64,000 nt of DNA from Paracyclopina nana (taxonomy: Eukaryota; Arthropoda; Copepoda; Cyclopoida; Cyclopettidae), in contig JAGUCH010000002.1 of NCBI GenBank assembly GCA_019096065.1, positions 16,070,501 to 16,134,500 of the forward strand, given 5' to 3'. This document shows positions 53,908-64,000 of this stretch, in pieces. The notes under the pieces are model-generated. The model searched no databases. It was not told where the DNA came from and worked only from the letters and a program-made list of their open reading frames with translations. How positions within the stretch are numbered: the stretch's first letter is position 1; each line of letters opens with the position of its first letter. Both the position numbers and the translations under genes were made by a program.

Positions 53908-54170
53908 ACTTATGCACTTATCATCATGACTTTCCATTCTATATATGTACTGACTCTGTACATAGCATTTACCCCATAGGATTATGCACTGTGGCATTTT
54001 TTATGAACATTGTAATATTAATGGTTGTAATACAGTCAAATACTTAAAATATGCAACAACAAACATTCAGGTACGAAAGCGTGAGTTTATTCTTCGGTCG
54101 CAAATGCTAGACATTACTTTAAGCTAGAATTATTAGGAGTAGATTTTTAAAGTCTTATTCAATGGGAATG
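53908..54170. other. Convergent 3' region between GATA gene and sphingomyelinase-like gene
   Basis: 263 bp shared by two converging 3' ends. No feature beyond AT-rich sequence. Confidence 0.35.
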
Positions 54171-55356
54171 TTAAAGATAGAAATAGATAGTTGATTCTAT
54201 ACCCTCGTGGTCTGACACACTGATTTCCATGGCCTCTTCTTCGAGAGACCTCTTCTCCCTATTCTCACTAGGTTGGTTGTCATCTTCGCCAGCTAGTTTA
54301 GATAGCTTCGTCTTGAAGTACGGAAGGTCAAACCAGTACGTCCATGATTCTGTTCGATTGTTGTTACTTCTGTGAAATATGTAGTCATACGTGACAGGCT
54401 GCCACTTTCCACCAGAGAAAGTGTTCTTCGCGTTTCCGTAAGTGGCAAACTGAGAATTTAGCCAACTGTCCAGTTTGTAGAATATTTCTTCTACCGAGTT
54501 TTTCATCCACGAGCGGACCATTTTATACGGGCTTCCTACAACATACCAAACCAAAATGTACAAAATTATTAAGTAAAGTAACTATTATGAATGCACCTTC
54601 TTCGTTGATGGGCTCCGCATTAAAGTCACCTCCGAGGATGACAATGTCAGCGTCTGACTTGGTGACATACGAGTCCATCAGTTCTCTCACTTGTCTGACT
54701 CGATAGTAAGAGTTGTTGTATCCATGCGACGGATCAGGGTCAGCAGCAGTGTGAGTGACAAATACGTCAATGGTCACATTTCCTGCGGGTTGAATGCGCA
54801 CCCGACCCACGCCTTTCTTGGCCAAAACTTCGCCATCGACAAATGCTTTGGCACCATCTCCGTGGTCAGTGAAAGAGTTGAACTCCACTTGTGTCATGTT
54901 GTGCCGAGACACAACCGCGAGGCCACTGCAGCCCCACGGAGCCACCCGCCCATCACAGGTTGACAACGAGAGTTGCCTGAATCCGGTCATAGTGAATCCC
55001 TCGGGAACTTTGGCAGCAATCGCCTCATGGTCAGCCTGCATCCAAAGCTCTTCAAGCATGAAAACGTCATAGTTGCCTTTGCCGACAACATCGGCAATGG
55101 CGGACATCCTTTCACTTTTGTATTCGCTTCCAAGCAGGGCAGGCATGCCCCAGGCATTGAGAGCTATCACTTTTAAGCTCGAGCAGGTGGCTGGATTGTA
55201 GCAGGAGAAGTACAAGAAGTAGATGACAACGCCGTGGCCAATTGCGATCAAGGTGAGGGCTGCGATGAACAAAGCGAGTCTTTTGTGGCCACAACAGAAC
55301 CATCTTCTTGGCCTCGGTTCGTCCTCGAGGAGGTGATCACGGTCAGAGTCCGCCAT
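54171..55356 (-). CDS. Neutral sphingomyelinase-like EEP-family phosphodiesterase
   Basis: Two exons (55356-54597 and 54535-54171) join in frame to 374 residues. A short cytosolic N-terminus and a membrane segment (about residues 28-50, ALFIAALTLIAIGHGVVIYF) are followed by an endonuclease/exonuclease/phosphatase domain. Its motifs are LNAWGMP, the metal-binding Glu in FMLEELW, VTHTAAD, GGDFNAEP, YDYIFHR and the catalytic SDHE near the end. All core EEP residues are present. The pattern SLKVIALNAWGMP and the LEELW motif resemble neutral sphingomyelinases (SMPD2 type). SMPD2 has its membrane spans at the C-terminus, so the N-terminal anchor here is different. Predicted action: Mg-dependent hydrolysis of sphingomyelin or a related phosphodiester, outside the cytosol if type II. 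Confidence 0.82.
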
Positions 55357-55995
55357 TTGGATCGGAGGAAAACTCCCACTATTGCATATTTCAAAACAAA
55401 CGTCTTCCCTTGACTCTCCTTTGTTTGACGGAAAAATTGACTATGACCAGAGACTTATATAACAAGAGAAGTGCTACTGGACGCGGCTTAAGGGGGTGCG
55501 TTTGCAGATCTGCTGCACGCCCGAAAAGAGACTACAATGGAATTTTGGTCGCGGCTGCCTGAATTTGGGCCGGGGCAGACTTTTGGTTGCTAATAATTCC
55601 TAAATGAGTCAATTTATCCAAAATAGTCCTATTTTATAAGGTGCTCAATTTTGCTAGGGCTATCTTTTGTCTTTTATAAATATTTCTCCAACTATTAGGA
55701 ATTAAAAGTTGTGAAACAGAGGTGCCAGTTGGCTTTTTCCTTTCTGGATCAGTGCAGCCAGCTGATAATTTTATTAGAACAGCTGACCCAAATGTTTATA
55801 AAATCACTTGTAGCACTTGGCGCGCGCTCGCGTGCAGTGAGAATGCAAGAAGTAGCACTTCTCTTTCTATATAAGTCTCTGACTATGACGTCATTTTTTT
55901 CTTGACCTTGTTATGTACTATTAGAGCGCTACCAGATACACAAGTGTTACAGAGTTATCCTTTCTAATTTATTGTCGGAAAACGCCAAAAAGACA
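55357..55995. other. Intergenic region
   Basis: No supported gene. Contains a TGACGTCA CRE-like octamer at 55886-55893 and short AT-rich tracts. Confidence 0.4.
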
Positions 55996-58045
55996 TCAAT
56001 ACTGCATTTTGCACGAGGCCATTTCCTCTTGGATTTCCGACACTGTGGAGTTAAGGTTGATGAGGTTATTCCTCAGAGCAACATCTACGTCCAGAATGAC
56101 TGACAACGTCGTGGCCATTTTCTGCACCAGGGCTCGTAAACGTTGATTAGCTTCCTCAAGATCCAGCTCCTCTTCGTCATGATCCGGAGCAGATCTCATG
56201 GATGACGCCAGGCTTGCGGATTTGGGCGTTGGAATGCGACTCATGATACGGCTACTATTTGAGCACACACTTGCCGACATGGGTCGGTGGGGAAGGCTGG
56301 TCTTGCCATTTTCATCCGTGTCAAGGGTGAATGTTCCTCCTCCAGCAGAGGACTCCATGAAGGCAGCTTGAGGCCGCAATTTCATCTGCTGGGTCCAATC
56401 TACATCCGAGATGTAGATCCGGAACTTTTCATGTGAAATGGATGTGATTGTGAACCGATCACTTTCCTTCAAATCATCGTCAATGCCATGATCATTCGAT
56501 GCATAGTAAAGCTCTATGGATGCAATTTTGTCAGTCTTCAGCCAAGAAGCCAGCAAAGAGTAGCAGCCTTTGCAAGGCTTTGAGCCTGTGCAAATCTTCA
56601 AAGTGAGGCCAGACAAAGTGGCAACATCTCCATCGAAAATCCGGTCTATATCTTCTAATAAGATGGCTTCCGGATGAAGACCTCTCACAGGACATCCAAC
56701 AATCCTAAAATGTGCCCAGATGAAATAATCATAAAGAATGATTATTAGTGAATTGCTACCTGACTCGATAAGGCAGTCCACTGTCTGGTTCCAAGGCCAA
56801 TGAACCATCTGGCAAGCAAAGGGAGGCCAGAAGCACCGAGGCTTTTCCAGCAAAAACAATGCCATCAAGGACCGAAGCATGGAGTTGCCATTTCGAGGCC
56901 GAGCAACTGATGACATGAGCCGAAGAGGAAATGTCTTCGAGTGGCCGGCAGTTGGCACATCCTGGATGACGACTACGAAATCCGTCTGTTTTGTGCACCA
57001 CAAACACGCGGATTTGGTTGGACATTGTCGCATTGTCCGGCAGAACAGCGATGACCAAAGACTCGCCAACCCATCCCAAAGTTGCACAAGACACTGGGAA
57101 ATCCCAAGATGCAACTGGACCAGCTGAAGAGGATTTGCTCATTTTGTGCAAGGCTGATGACCCCATGGCCTTGTTTGAGTAGATGGCAAAAATGCTACGC
57201 GAGTCTTTGGGGTCGCTCAAAACAGCAACTGGCTCGGAATCATCATGCAGTTTCACCGTTGAACCTTTGATCGCAGACAGCTCATCCTTTTTGTTGCAAG
57301 AGTACCACTCAATGGCGTACTTGTTCTTGCCCGAGGCTGACTTTGTCCTCAAGGCAAGGACAACATAGTTTCCTTTATTGGACGCAGAAGAACCTTTCCT
57401 TGATGAGCCTCCGGGCAGGACACACACTCCCAATGTTCCATCTTGGCATTCACTAGGGATTGGAGCTCTGGCTGTGGTGGGCTTCAGTTGGCAGTCCTCC
57501 ACTCTGATTTTCCTCACCAAATTGCTGACGGTGAAAACGGCCTCCAAATCGTGAGAAGCAGCCAAGTGAGACGTGAGCTTTCCAAGCACGTTACTCTTGT
57601 CGTACACGCTGAGCTCTTCACCAATCTCAAAGGATTTGGCCAATTGAGTGATGTGATGTGCGGCCAGAAAGCGTTCCTTGTTCTTTCGCTCGCCGAGCAA
57701 AACCAAAGTTATCTTGCTTTCTCCACCAGAGCCTCGAATTAAAGCCATGTCCAGATATCGCCCACCCCCTTGCACATTGTTTCCTGGAGGCCAGGCCGTG
57801 GTTTTTGCATGCAAAGTCCAGTCCTTCTTGTTTGCGCGTAGCTCACCCAGGAGCAAAACTCCGTCGTCTATTAAGGCCCCAAAGAGAGCATCAACGAGTA
57901 CCATTCGTTTGATGCTGCCAGGGGCAGCCTCATTGAGGACAAATTTGCCCACATCTTCAAGCTCAATAAAGGCTGCTCCAGATGAGCCTCCGGTTAAGGC
58001 ATCTTCACTGGCAAGGCTCACGTTATCACTCATGATATGTTCCAA
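55996..58045 (-). CDS. Unrecognised 660-residue protein, beta-rich with C-terminal coiled coil
   Basis: Two exons (58045-56760 and 56704-55996) join in frame to 664 residues, or 660 from the second ATG. The first 430 residues alternate short hydrophobic strands with polar turns (GVLLLGELR, ITLVLLGERK, LVIAVLPDN, VRVFVVHKTD), as in beta-propellers, but no clear WD signature is visible. After a Ser-rich linker, residues about 600-655 form a short coiled coil (EEANQRLRALVQKMATTLSVIL). I do not recognise the family. The propeller reading is inference from strand pattern. The intron is 55 bp with good splice sites and the codon structure supports a real gene. Confidence 0.62.
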
Positions 58046-58700
58046 TATTGCGGATTGGTGTAGCTGGATGTCATGTATACGGTACAGCTCGATCTCCCCT
58101 CGTAGCTGATGCTAAGGGGCTTTCTCATTTATGAGGTACCAGATGGGACATCGTTCGAATAGCAGTACTTGATTCTTCCGGCTTTTGAAAAATACCCAAA
58201 GTATTTGACACTTTCAAAGCCGCAGGTGTGGTTATGATTGATGGGTCGATAATGTTCGTTACCTCCTCACTCGAGGAAAGCCACTGTATATAAGTGTATA
58301 TATGCAGTTTTTGGCTCGCTTTGTTTGGAGCAAACTTCCTACACTTGTTCACTGCATCTGAGCCTCTCCCCAAAATAATGCAAAAACGAGGGAATAATGA
58401 GTGGGAGCACTTTTTCCGACTTCTTCTTTAAAGCGCAGCAGCAAATGCAGTCTACTCACTCAGGTATTCTTCAATGGAATATTATGCTTGTGAGTGCGAG
58501 TTGGTAGCAACACAACCACTAACTACATACTATAGCAAAAATTGCAGGCCGTGAAGACTACTGAAACGATCCGCTGTGGCAACCGTTACACATGATGGCC
58601 ATCTGTTCGATATACTACTAATAAAGCTGCCAATACAAATGCTGCGGCGAAATTCACAGGATTTTCATATTCTTGTGTAAATGATACATACGTACTAGCT
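58046..58700. other. Intergenic region
   Basis: 655 bp between two minus-strand genes. No feature recognised. Confidence 0.4.
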
Positions 58701-59433
58701 CTAGCTGAATTCACTGCTACAAGTGACATCCAAGATTTCTTCGTTGGGAGCTGCAATGCCTTCTTTTGCAAGGAAGTCAATCAGACTGACATAGCCTTGT
58801 AAGCTTGGTGTGGTGCAGCCAATGTTGACTTCTTGACTGAAATGGGCCACGAAGTTGCCCCTCCAAATCCTGGCGTTATTTTCGTGCTTGCTATGAATCA
58901 CAGCCCAAAGTCCATTGGCATTGGAGAAAAACATGTGCACCAAAGCTAGGCCACAAATGTCAACTTGATCATTGGATGCTAGTCCTATAATAAAAAGTGT
59001 AAATACACTAAAAAGCTTGAAAATGGCAAAGTTGAGTACCTTCAATTTCCATTTTTCTCCACGACCCAGGAATGCTCGACCAAGGCTGGGTTAGTTCATA
59101 AATGTCATCATATGAAATGGTGTCATCGATTTCTCCGGTGTCAATGAAAATCACCTCAATTTTTGCGGAGGGTGCCGGCCCTTTGATTTTGGCTCGGTTC
59201 CATTGGCCATGCCCCAATGAAATGACCACTTTCTGGCCTTTTCTCAGTTTTATTTTGAAACTTTTGTAGTGGAGCGGAGGCTTAAGTGTGTAACTTTTTT
59301 CCATTTCAGCCAAGGCAGCCGTTTCGTTTGGATCCATGGGAGTTGTGACGTAATACGTCAATGGTGACACAATGTGACCCATTTTGACCCGTCGCAGGCT
59401 GTTAGCGCCTAGCAAACACGTTTTATCTCTCAT
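58701..59433 (-). CDS. Small Tudor-domain protein
   Basis: Two exons (59433-59040 and 58984-58701) join in frame to 225 residues. It starts (from the second ATG) MGHIVSPLTYYVTTP, the typical first strand of an extended Tudor domain. VVISLGHGQWNRAKI and VIFIDTGEIDDTISYDDIYEL follow, the strands and Asp-rich loop that form the Tudor core in TDRD proteins. The second exon (VDICGLALVHMFFSNANGLWA) resembles the SN-like half. Family knowledge: extended Tudor domains bind symmetrically dimethylated arginines of PIWI proteins. A single-domain protein of this size is small for the family. A missing upstream exon is possible. With GASZ it is the second likely piRNA-pathway gene here. Confidence 0.7.
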
Positions 59434-60232
59434 AGAAATGGACTTTCAAAAGTGATCGGAAACAAGCTCGGAAAAACCACGAAAAACGTGAATTTTGACT
59501 AATAAAATAAATAGAACCAGAATGAAAACTAACCGTCAAATTTTGATAAGTACCCGAGACCCGAGTTATGTATTTTAAGGCATTCTTATTGCATTTGCGA
59601 CTCATTTTGAAAAATTTTTTAGCAGCTTTTAAAATCAATTCTAAGCACCAAAACGCTTTTTTTGTTAAGCTGAACATCTCATTTTTCACCCATTGAAAGT
59701 CAAAGAAAACGATTAGTTTTGCGACTGGTTTTTTTTTAAAAAAAAGAGGAACGTCCTACTTGCAATCCATCATCCACAAAAAACGCAACTCTGACTTACT
59801 CGCGCAGTCGCGCTGAATGTCTGTCATGTCACGCAATGAGAAACTGAGACAGTGAGTCAATGAGTCAGTCACTCCAGAGTCAGTGACAGTGAGCAGTGAC
59901 TCAGAGTAACTAATCAGTAGACAGGCACAGTGACAAATTTCGGTAACTTGAAAAATTTAGCACTGTTGGTCCTGCGATTTCAAAAAGCACCACATGGAAA
60001 ACCTCCAAATTCCACAGAGTCTGTCACTGACTTCTGAGTGCTGAGTAGTGAGTCATAGGCATAAGTGATAAAGAAGCAGTCAATGAATTCTTTTCAGGAC
60101 CGGCTAGAGCAAACTTTTCCAAAAAAGTTTTGAAGCGTGTTTCTTGACTAGGTATGTTTCCTTTTTTAAGGCCAATGCCATATAAAAATGAGCTGCGCTT
60201 GAATGGTTAGCGTGGGAAATAATAATATCTAT
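59434..60232. other. Intergenic region with short GTGAGTCA-like repeats
   Basis: 59815-60060 contains many imperfect copies of CAGTGAGTCA / AGTCAGTGACAGTGAG, a degenerate microsatellite-like patch. No gene. Confidence 0.5.
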
Positions 60233-60420
60233 TTATATATGTAAACAATTTATAAAACAAGCTAATAAAGTAGCTGAGCAAATTTTGTAAAGGAAAAATC
60301 GAGTGGCATTTTTGCGGGCTCGAGCTTGCGAGAGCCAAGTAATGCTACGAGATTTTTACTTTGCAAAATGAGCTCAGATATTTTGTAAGCCTGTTTTATA
60401 ATTAGTTTACATATATATAC
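60233..60420 (+). repeat. Foldback element, TGTAAACAATTTATAAAAC family
   Basis: 188 bp with inverted ends of about 29 bp (TATATATGTAAACAATTTAT and a near-perfect inverse). It is homologous to 6533-6812 over the whole body. Confidence 0.75.
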
Positions 60421-61384
60421 GATTTTATATGATGGAAAGTAATTTTCAAATGTTAATGAAGTTACCAGACCATGCAATCTTGACTTAGCATCTGATCCAT
60501 TACTTTGAAGGCTTGGGTTGAGAGGCCCTCAGTAGGGCAAGAGTAGTTGAAAGCGTTAATCAATCAATAAAAAATTGTGCATTTTGAATTTGGCACTTTT
60601 TGGAGCTTAAAGATCTGTTAGAGCAAGTCTTGTGTGGTATCGCTGATAGAGCCTCTAATCTTCTCCTAAGATTAGCTCAGCTAAGAAGAAGAATAAAAAG
60701 GAATTCTAAAACAATATTTCTATCTGGAAAGGTAAGTTAGGCAGTAGAGCGCCGGATTTCTAATTCTGGGGGAAAGGGTTCGATCCCCATTCAAGGCATT
60801 TTTTCCTCCTTTTTCTGCAATGGTATTTACTTCTTAGATAATATCTTTGTAACTTTGGATCAACACACCTTATAAAATACTTTATATAGTGTGTCACTTG
60901 ATAAAGTTAAACGTCAGAGCTTTTATATATGTGTAGTAATATGAACTGAGACGAATTGGTAAACTGAATTATACATGCGAAAATTGCTTTCCATCATATA
61001 AAAATTATTTTCCGTGAAAATAGCCAAATTTTTATAAAATATGGCCAATAGTGATCTGTTCTTTTACTTCTTTATTCCAAAAGATAATTCTTGATATCCT
61101 CCAGGCTACAGGTGTATAATCCTACTTACTTAATTTTTTTAAAGTATATTAATAATGATGACTGAACAAATTGTGTGAAATCTGCTAGTTATGAAAAAAG
61201 TCCTTTTCACTTGCTCGATTTCTCTGATTTTCAGCAACATAAAAATTATTTTATCTTTGCTCACGAAAATTCTAGTTTCTCAAGACTTGGACATTGGCTA
61301 GCAATGCATGCAGCTCTGAACTGATCGAAAAAATCTTTATTCTATTTTAAGGCCCAAAGCGAAAAGGCATCTTCAGTTAATATA
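60421..61384. other. Intergenic region between foldback element and GGCT
   Basis: Includes the tRNA-like block at 60735-60801 and a hairpin-family remnant GGTGTATAATCCTA at about 61110. No protein-coding signal. Confidence 0.45.
60735..60801 (+). pseudogene. tRNA-like sequence, Arg(TCT)-like
   Basis: GGCAGTAGAGC (A-box region), an anticodon loop TTTCTAA between CCGGA and TTCTG (one mismatch), and GGGTTCGATCCCC (T arm with B box). The acceptor ends do not pair, so I call it a tRNA-derived pseudogene or a divergent tRNA. Confidence 0.5.
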
Positions 61385-62047
61385 TCACTGAATTTCCAAG
61401 TCAAGCTGCACGTTGACAGGTCCGTTGTAGCCATTGTCTGGTAGTGACTCTAAAAACTGAATGTAATCTGATGGCAAGCCATTTTCTTTTGCCCCACTGA
61501 TGATGACATTTTTGTACACTTTACTAGGCAGGTCTGACTTCGAGGCAGCAATTCTTTCAGGGGTTAATTGATATGAAATGCATGGCAGCTCTTCTTTAGT
61601 GGCAGTATCAGTGGCCTAAAAATCAACAAAGAAATGGTGTGTCTCACATCTGCATCAAGTTTACATTCTAAATTATTACTTCAACTTCTATTCTGTTGTA
61701 GACTTTTTTAAAAACTCCTTCCTGGTCGTCCAGTGTTGCCAAGTGCTCATTATGGAGTTCCCATATGACACCATAGACATGTGATCCGGTGCACTTTTCA
61801 ATTGAAGCTGCAGCTCCATGCCACCTCTGTAAGTTGTAGCTAGAAAAATTAGTTCATGAATCTAAGTTAATTATGAGTGTGTCACCTCGGAGTGATGTCC
61901 AAAAATGAGCTTGTAGTCCACCAGCTTTCCCACTCCTTTAGCTATGGCACTAGGATTTTGTACATGAATTCTTTTGGTAAGTAGATTGCTGCCGTAGGCA
62001 AAGTACAAAAAACTATCTTTTTTGCAAGCACTCATAATTCCCCTCAT
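61385..62047 (-). CDS. GGCT: Gamma-glutamylcyclotransferase
   Basis: Three exons (62047-61886, 61826-61680, 61615-61385) join exactly at codon boundaries to 179 residues; human GGCT is 188. The substrate-loop signature YFAYGSNLL is at about residues 13-21. RWHGAAASI, VYGVIWELHNEHLATLDDQEGV with the catalytic Glu, and the C-terminal GAKENGLPSDYIQFL follow in family order. Family knowledge: GGCT cleaves gamma-glutamyl amino acids to 5-oxoproline in the cytosolic gamma-glutamyl cycle of glutathione turnover. All three exons are short, so no long frame marks this gene. The start could also be the ATG at 62035. Confidence 0.93.
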
Positions 62048-62908
62048 AGCAAAGCAAAACTGTAGCTTGGCCTTTTTTTAAATAAAAGCAAGAAATTAAG
62101 GTAGTTTTTTGTTGTGGTGTTATCCAATAGCTGCATTTTCGCTATAATTCCTGGAAGAATCTTGCAACCTCGTGGCTCATAGAGTAACTTTCAATCTTTT
62201 ATGTCCTTGTGTGACTAAAAGCGTAAAATTGGACTGATCGCATAATGAGGGGGCTTCTATAGCGTCTCCCAAAATGACACAAGCAGCCAGCATTATTGGA
62301 GCGAGAACAGTCACTGTAGTAGTAGTAGGTCTCGCATCGAAAATTGATAATGTCAAAAACTTTTTGATTGATTCGAGCCCACTTAATGACATAGCATGGC
62401 GACTGCATATGCTGCCTCGTCAATTTTTTATGCATGAATGGCGAAGCAGATTGGGTCCGATTAGCAATAGGCGATGCTGTCACTCAACCTTGTCAAGTGT
62501 TTGATCGTTTTTTCCAAGGGAAAGAAATGCTGCAATTTTTGTTCTGGTGATGACAAGTTCAAACGACGAGGGGCTAACAATTGGACAATTGACTCAGCAG
62601 AAATGTTCCTTGGCTCCTGCTGTTTTCAGCCGAGACCGCCGAGCATAAAATTGGAGCTGCTAGCTGTGGCTCATTTTGCCTATCAGTTGCACGCCTCGTT
62701 ACGCGCAGTGGGCAATGTGGCTAATTTACTGGGCCGAAATCTGCAGGGTACGTAGTAGGTGTATCGGTGGCATAATTGTCAGAATAGAAAGTATGATCAA
62801 TTGACACTTGTGATCGGATCGTCTGATGCATGATGTGGGTCGCCTGCCGAGCTGCATGTAGCACAACTAGTAGGCCATTTGAGAGGTGCAAGGAGCGATT
62901 TGTCTATT
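62048..62908. other. Intergenic region between GGCT and FATP
   Basis: 861 bp. No supported gene, RNA or repeat. Confidence 0.4.
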
Positions 62909-64000
62909 TCACAGCCTAATTTGACCCTTGATGATATCGTCGTACAAGTCCAAAGTCAGCGGGACGTATTTGCCGGCTTTGGCATCCAAAAAGTACAAGG
63001 GGTCCTCAATTGTGGCCGGGTTGAAGCCCTCGCTTTGCAGCTCGCGCTTTTTGAGCTTGTAAGTGCCTGCAATGCATTTATGTATATACATATAGTGATG
63101 GAATAACACAAAAAGATGAATGACATCACCTGTCAAGTCGAGTCGTTGAACGCATCTGACGAAGATTGGCCGCGCGTAGCTCGGGAGCTTGTCCACCACT
63201 CCAGCATGCAGGGCTTTGAGGTCCAGTGTGTGGTCGGGGTCGGGTATGGCCACCATGCCCGCCCTGCCTTCAGTGTTGGTGATTTCAACGCCGTACGACG
63301 TGGAATCCTTCAGCTCCAAAATATTCGAGACGGTGGCCTCCACTTCGGCCGTGGAAACGTTCTCGCCCCGCCACCTAGAATAGTATAGGATATGATTTGC
63401 ATGTGAACATCTCATGCTGGGGACCGCGCCCATGATGAGTAGTAGTATATATGGTGTTTCTCAAACCTGAACGTGTCTCCGGAGCGATCTTTGAAATAGA
63501 GCCAGCCAAACTCGTCTATCACGAGAATGTCACCCGAACGGAAGTACTGATCGCCCTTACGAAACACGTCCGCGATGATCTTCTTCCGGGTGGCCTCGGG
63601 ATCTCTGTAGCCCTGGAAGTCCTTCACGGGGTCCCCCTTGACAATTTTGCCCACCAGCTCCCCGCTTTCGCCGGGCTCGCAGAGCTCGCAAAACCCGTCC
63701 GCGCCCCTGATGGGCTCCCCAGTTGCCTCGTCGACGCGAATGAGCCTCAGGGGCAGGAGCCTTTCCACCAGAAAGTCCGGAAAAATGACTCCGACGAATC
63801 CCACCGCCCCCACCTTGTTCTCGATGTTACAAATATTCGAGTTGCCCTCCGTGGCTCCGTCTGAAAAAATGAATAATACACACGTATATGGGCTAGATGA
63901 ATTTGGTGATGACTGCTCACAAAACTCCGCGATGGAGGCAATGTTGAATCTCTGCACGAACTTGGTCCACAGTTGGGGCCTGAGTCCGTTTCCAAAAAAA
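62909..64000 (-). CDS. SLC27A4: Long-chain fatty acid transport protein / acyl-CoA synthetase (partial, 3' part)
   Basis: Four exons lie in the window: about 64000-63922, 63860-63467, 63376-63131 and 63069-62909. Joined, they read FGNGLRPQLW, EFYGATEGNSN (the latter across an intron), GEPGESGELVGKI-like, and FRSGDILVIDEFGWLYFKDRSGDTFR. They continue into WRGENVSTAEVE (FATP signature across an intron), EGRAGMVAI, LPSYARPIFVR and LTGTYKLKKRELQSEGF, ending DDIIKGQIRL. This aligns throughout with SLC27A1/A4. Family knowledge: these membrane proteins combine fatty-acid uptake with very-long-chain acyl-CoA synthetase activity. The AMP-binding P-loop and N-terminal membrane part are beyond the right edge. 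The choice between A1 and A4 is not decided. Confidence 0.9.

Noticed and set aside
62174-62760. Overlapping short frames upstream of GGCT
   Set aside because: No domain, no splice context and no codon continuity.

Overview
This window is nuclear DNA from a compact animal genome. The evidence is GT-AG introns of about 50-70 bp, AATAAA signals that sometimes overlap stop codons, and metazoan-specific genes such as CEP120, GASZ, UFM1, TFG and a GATA factor. An arthropod, perhaps a crustacean, is plausible from the juvenile-hormone-type epoxide hydrolase and the LSM10/RBM26 set. The sequence alone does not fix the phylum. No prokaryotic features are present.

Layout. 1-6.5 kb: COQ8-like kinase (cut by the left edge), PIGU, SRFBP1/BUD22 and NOL8. 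6.5-10 kb: a repeat island of foldback elements and composite elements carrying tRNA-like boxes. 10-19 kb: SMPD4 and CEP120, the latter with a minisatellite in a 1.9-kb intron. 19-29.5 kb: epoxide hydrolase, a retinol-dehydrogenase-type SDR fused in frame to a Ser-rich acidic region and thymosin-beta repeats, and mitochondrial EF-Tu with an opposite-strand C18orf32-like gene in an intron. 29.5-32.7 kb: a second repeat island. 32.7-44.4 kb: a dense block of UTP11, DKC1, UFM1, TFG, GASZ, NOL11, LSM10 and RBM26. 44.4-48.4 kb: nested inverted-repeat elements. 48.9-64 kb: an unrecognised zinc-finger protein, a GATA factor, a neutral sphingomyelinase-like enzyme, an unrecognised 660-residue protein, a Tudor protein, GGCT and an SLC27/FATP gene (cut by the right edge).

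Themes. Ribosome biogenesis and RNA processing are over-represented (SRFBP1, NOL8, DKC1, UTP11, NOL11, RBM26, LSM10). Four same-strand pairs (SRFBP1>NOL8, DKC1>UTP11, RBM26>LSM10, UFM1>TFG) are 30-140 bp apart. Each has a strong 3' splice site 0-7 nt before the downstream start codon, as expected for operons resolved by spliced-leader trans-splicing. Two genes (GASZ, a Tudor protein) suggest the germline piRNA pathway, and two (SMPD4, an EEP-type enzyme) sphingomyelin breakdown.

The most notable signals are the SDR/thymosin fusion, the operon-like junctions, a Russian-doll stack of inverted-repeat transposons with two exact 9-bp target duplications, a palindromic minisatellite inserted with an 8-bp duplication, and a tandem duplication that left a broken GASZ tail between TFG and GASZ. 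Splice junctions were placed by eye. For all multi-exon models fully inside the window the spliced length is an exact multiple of three.
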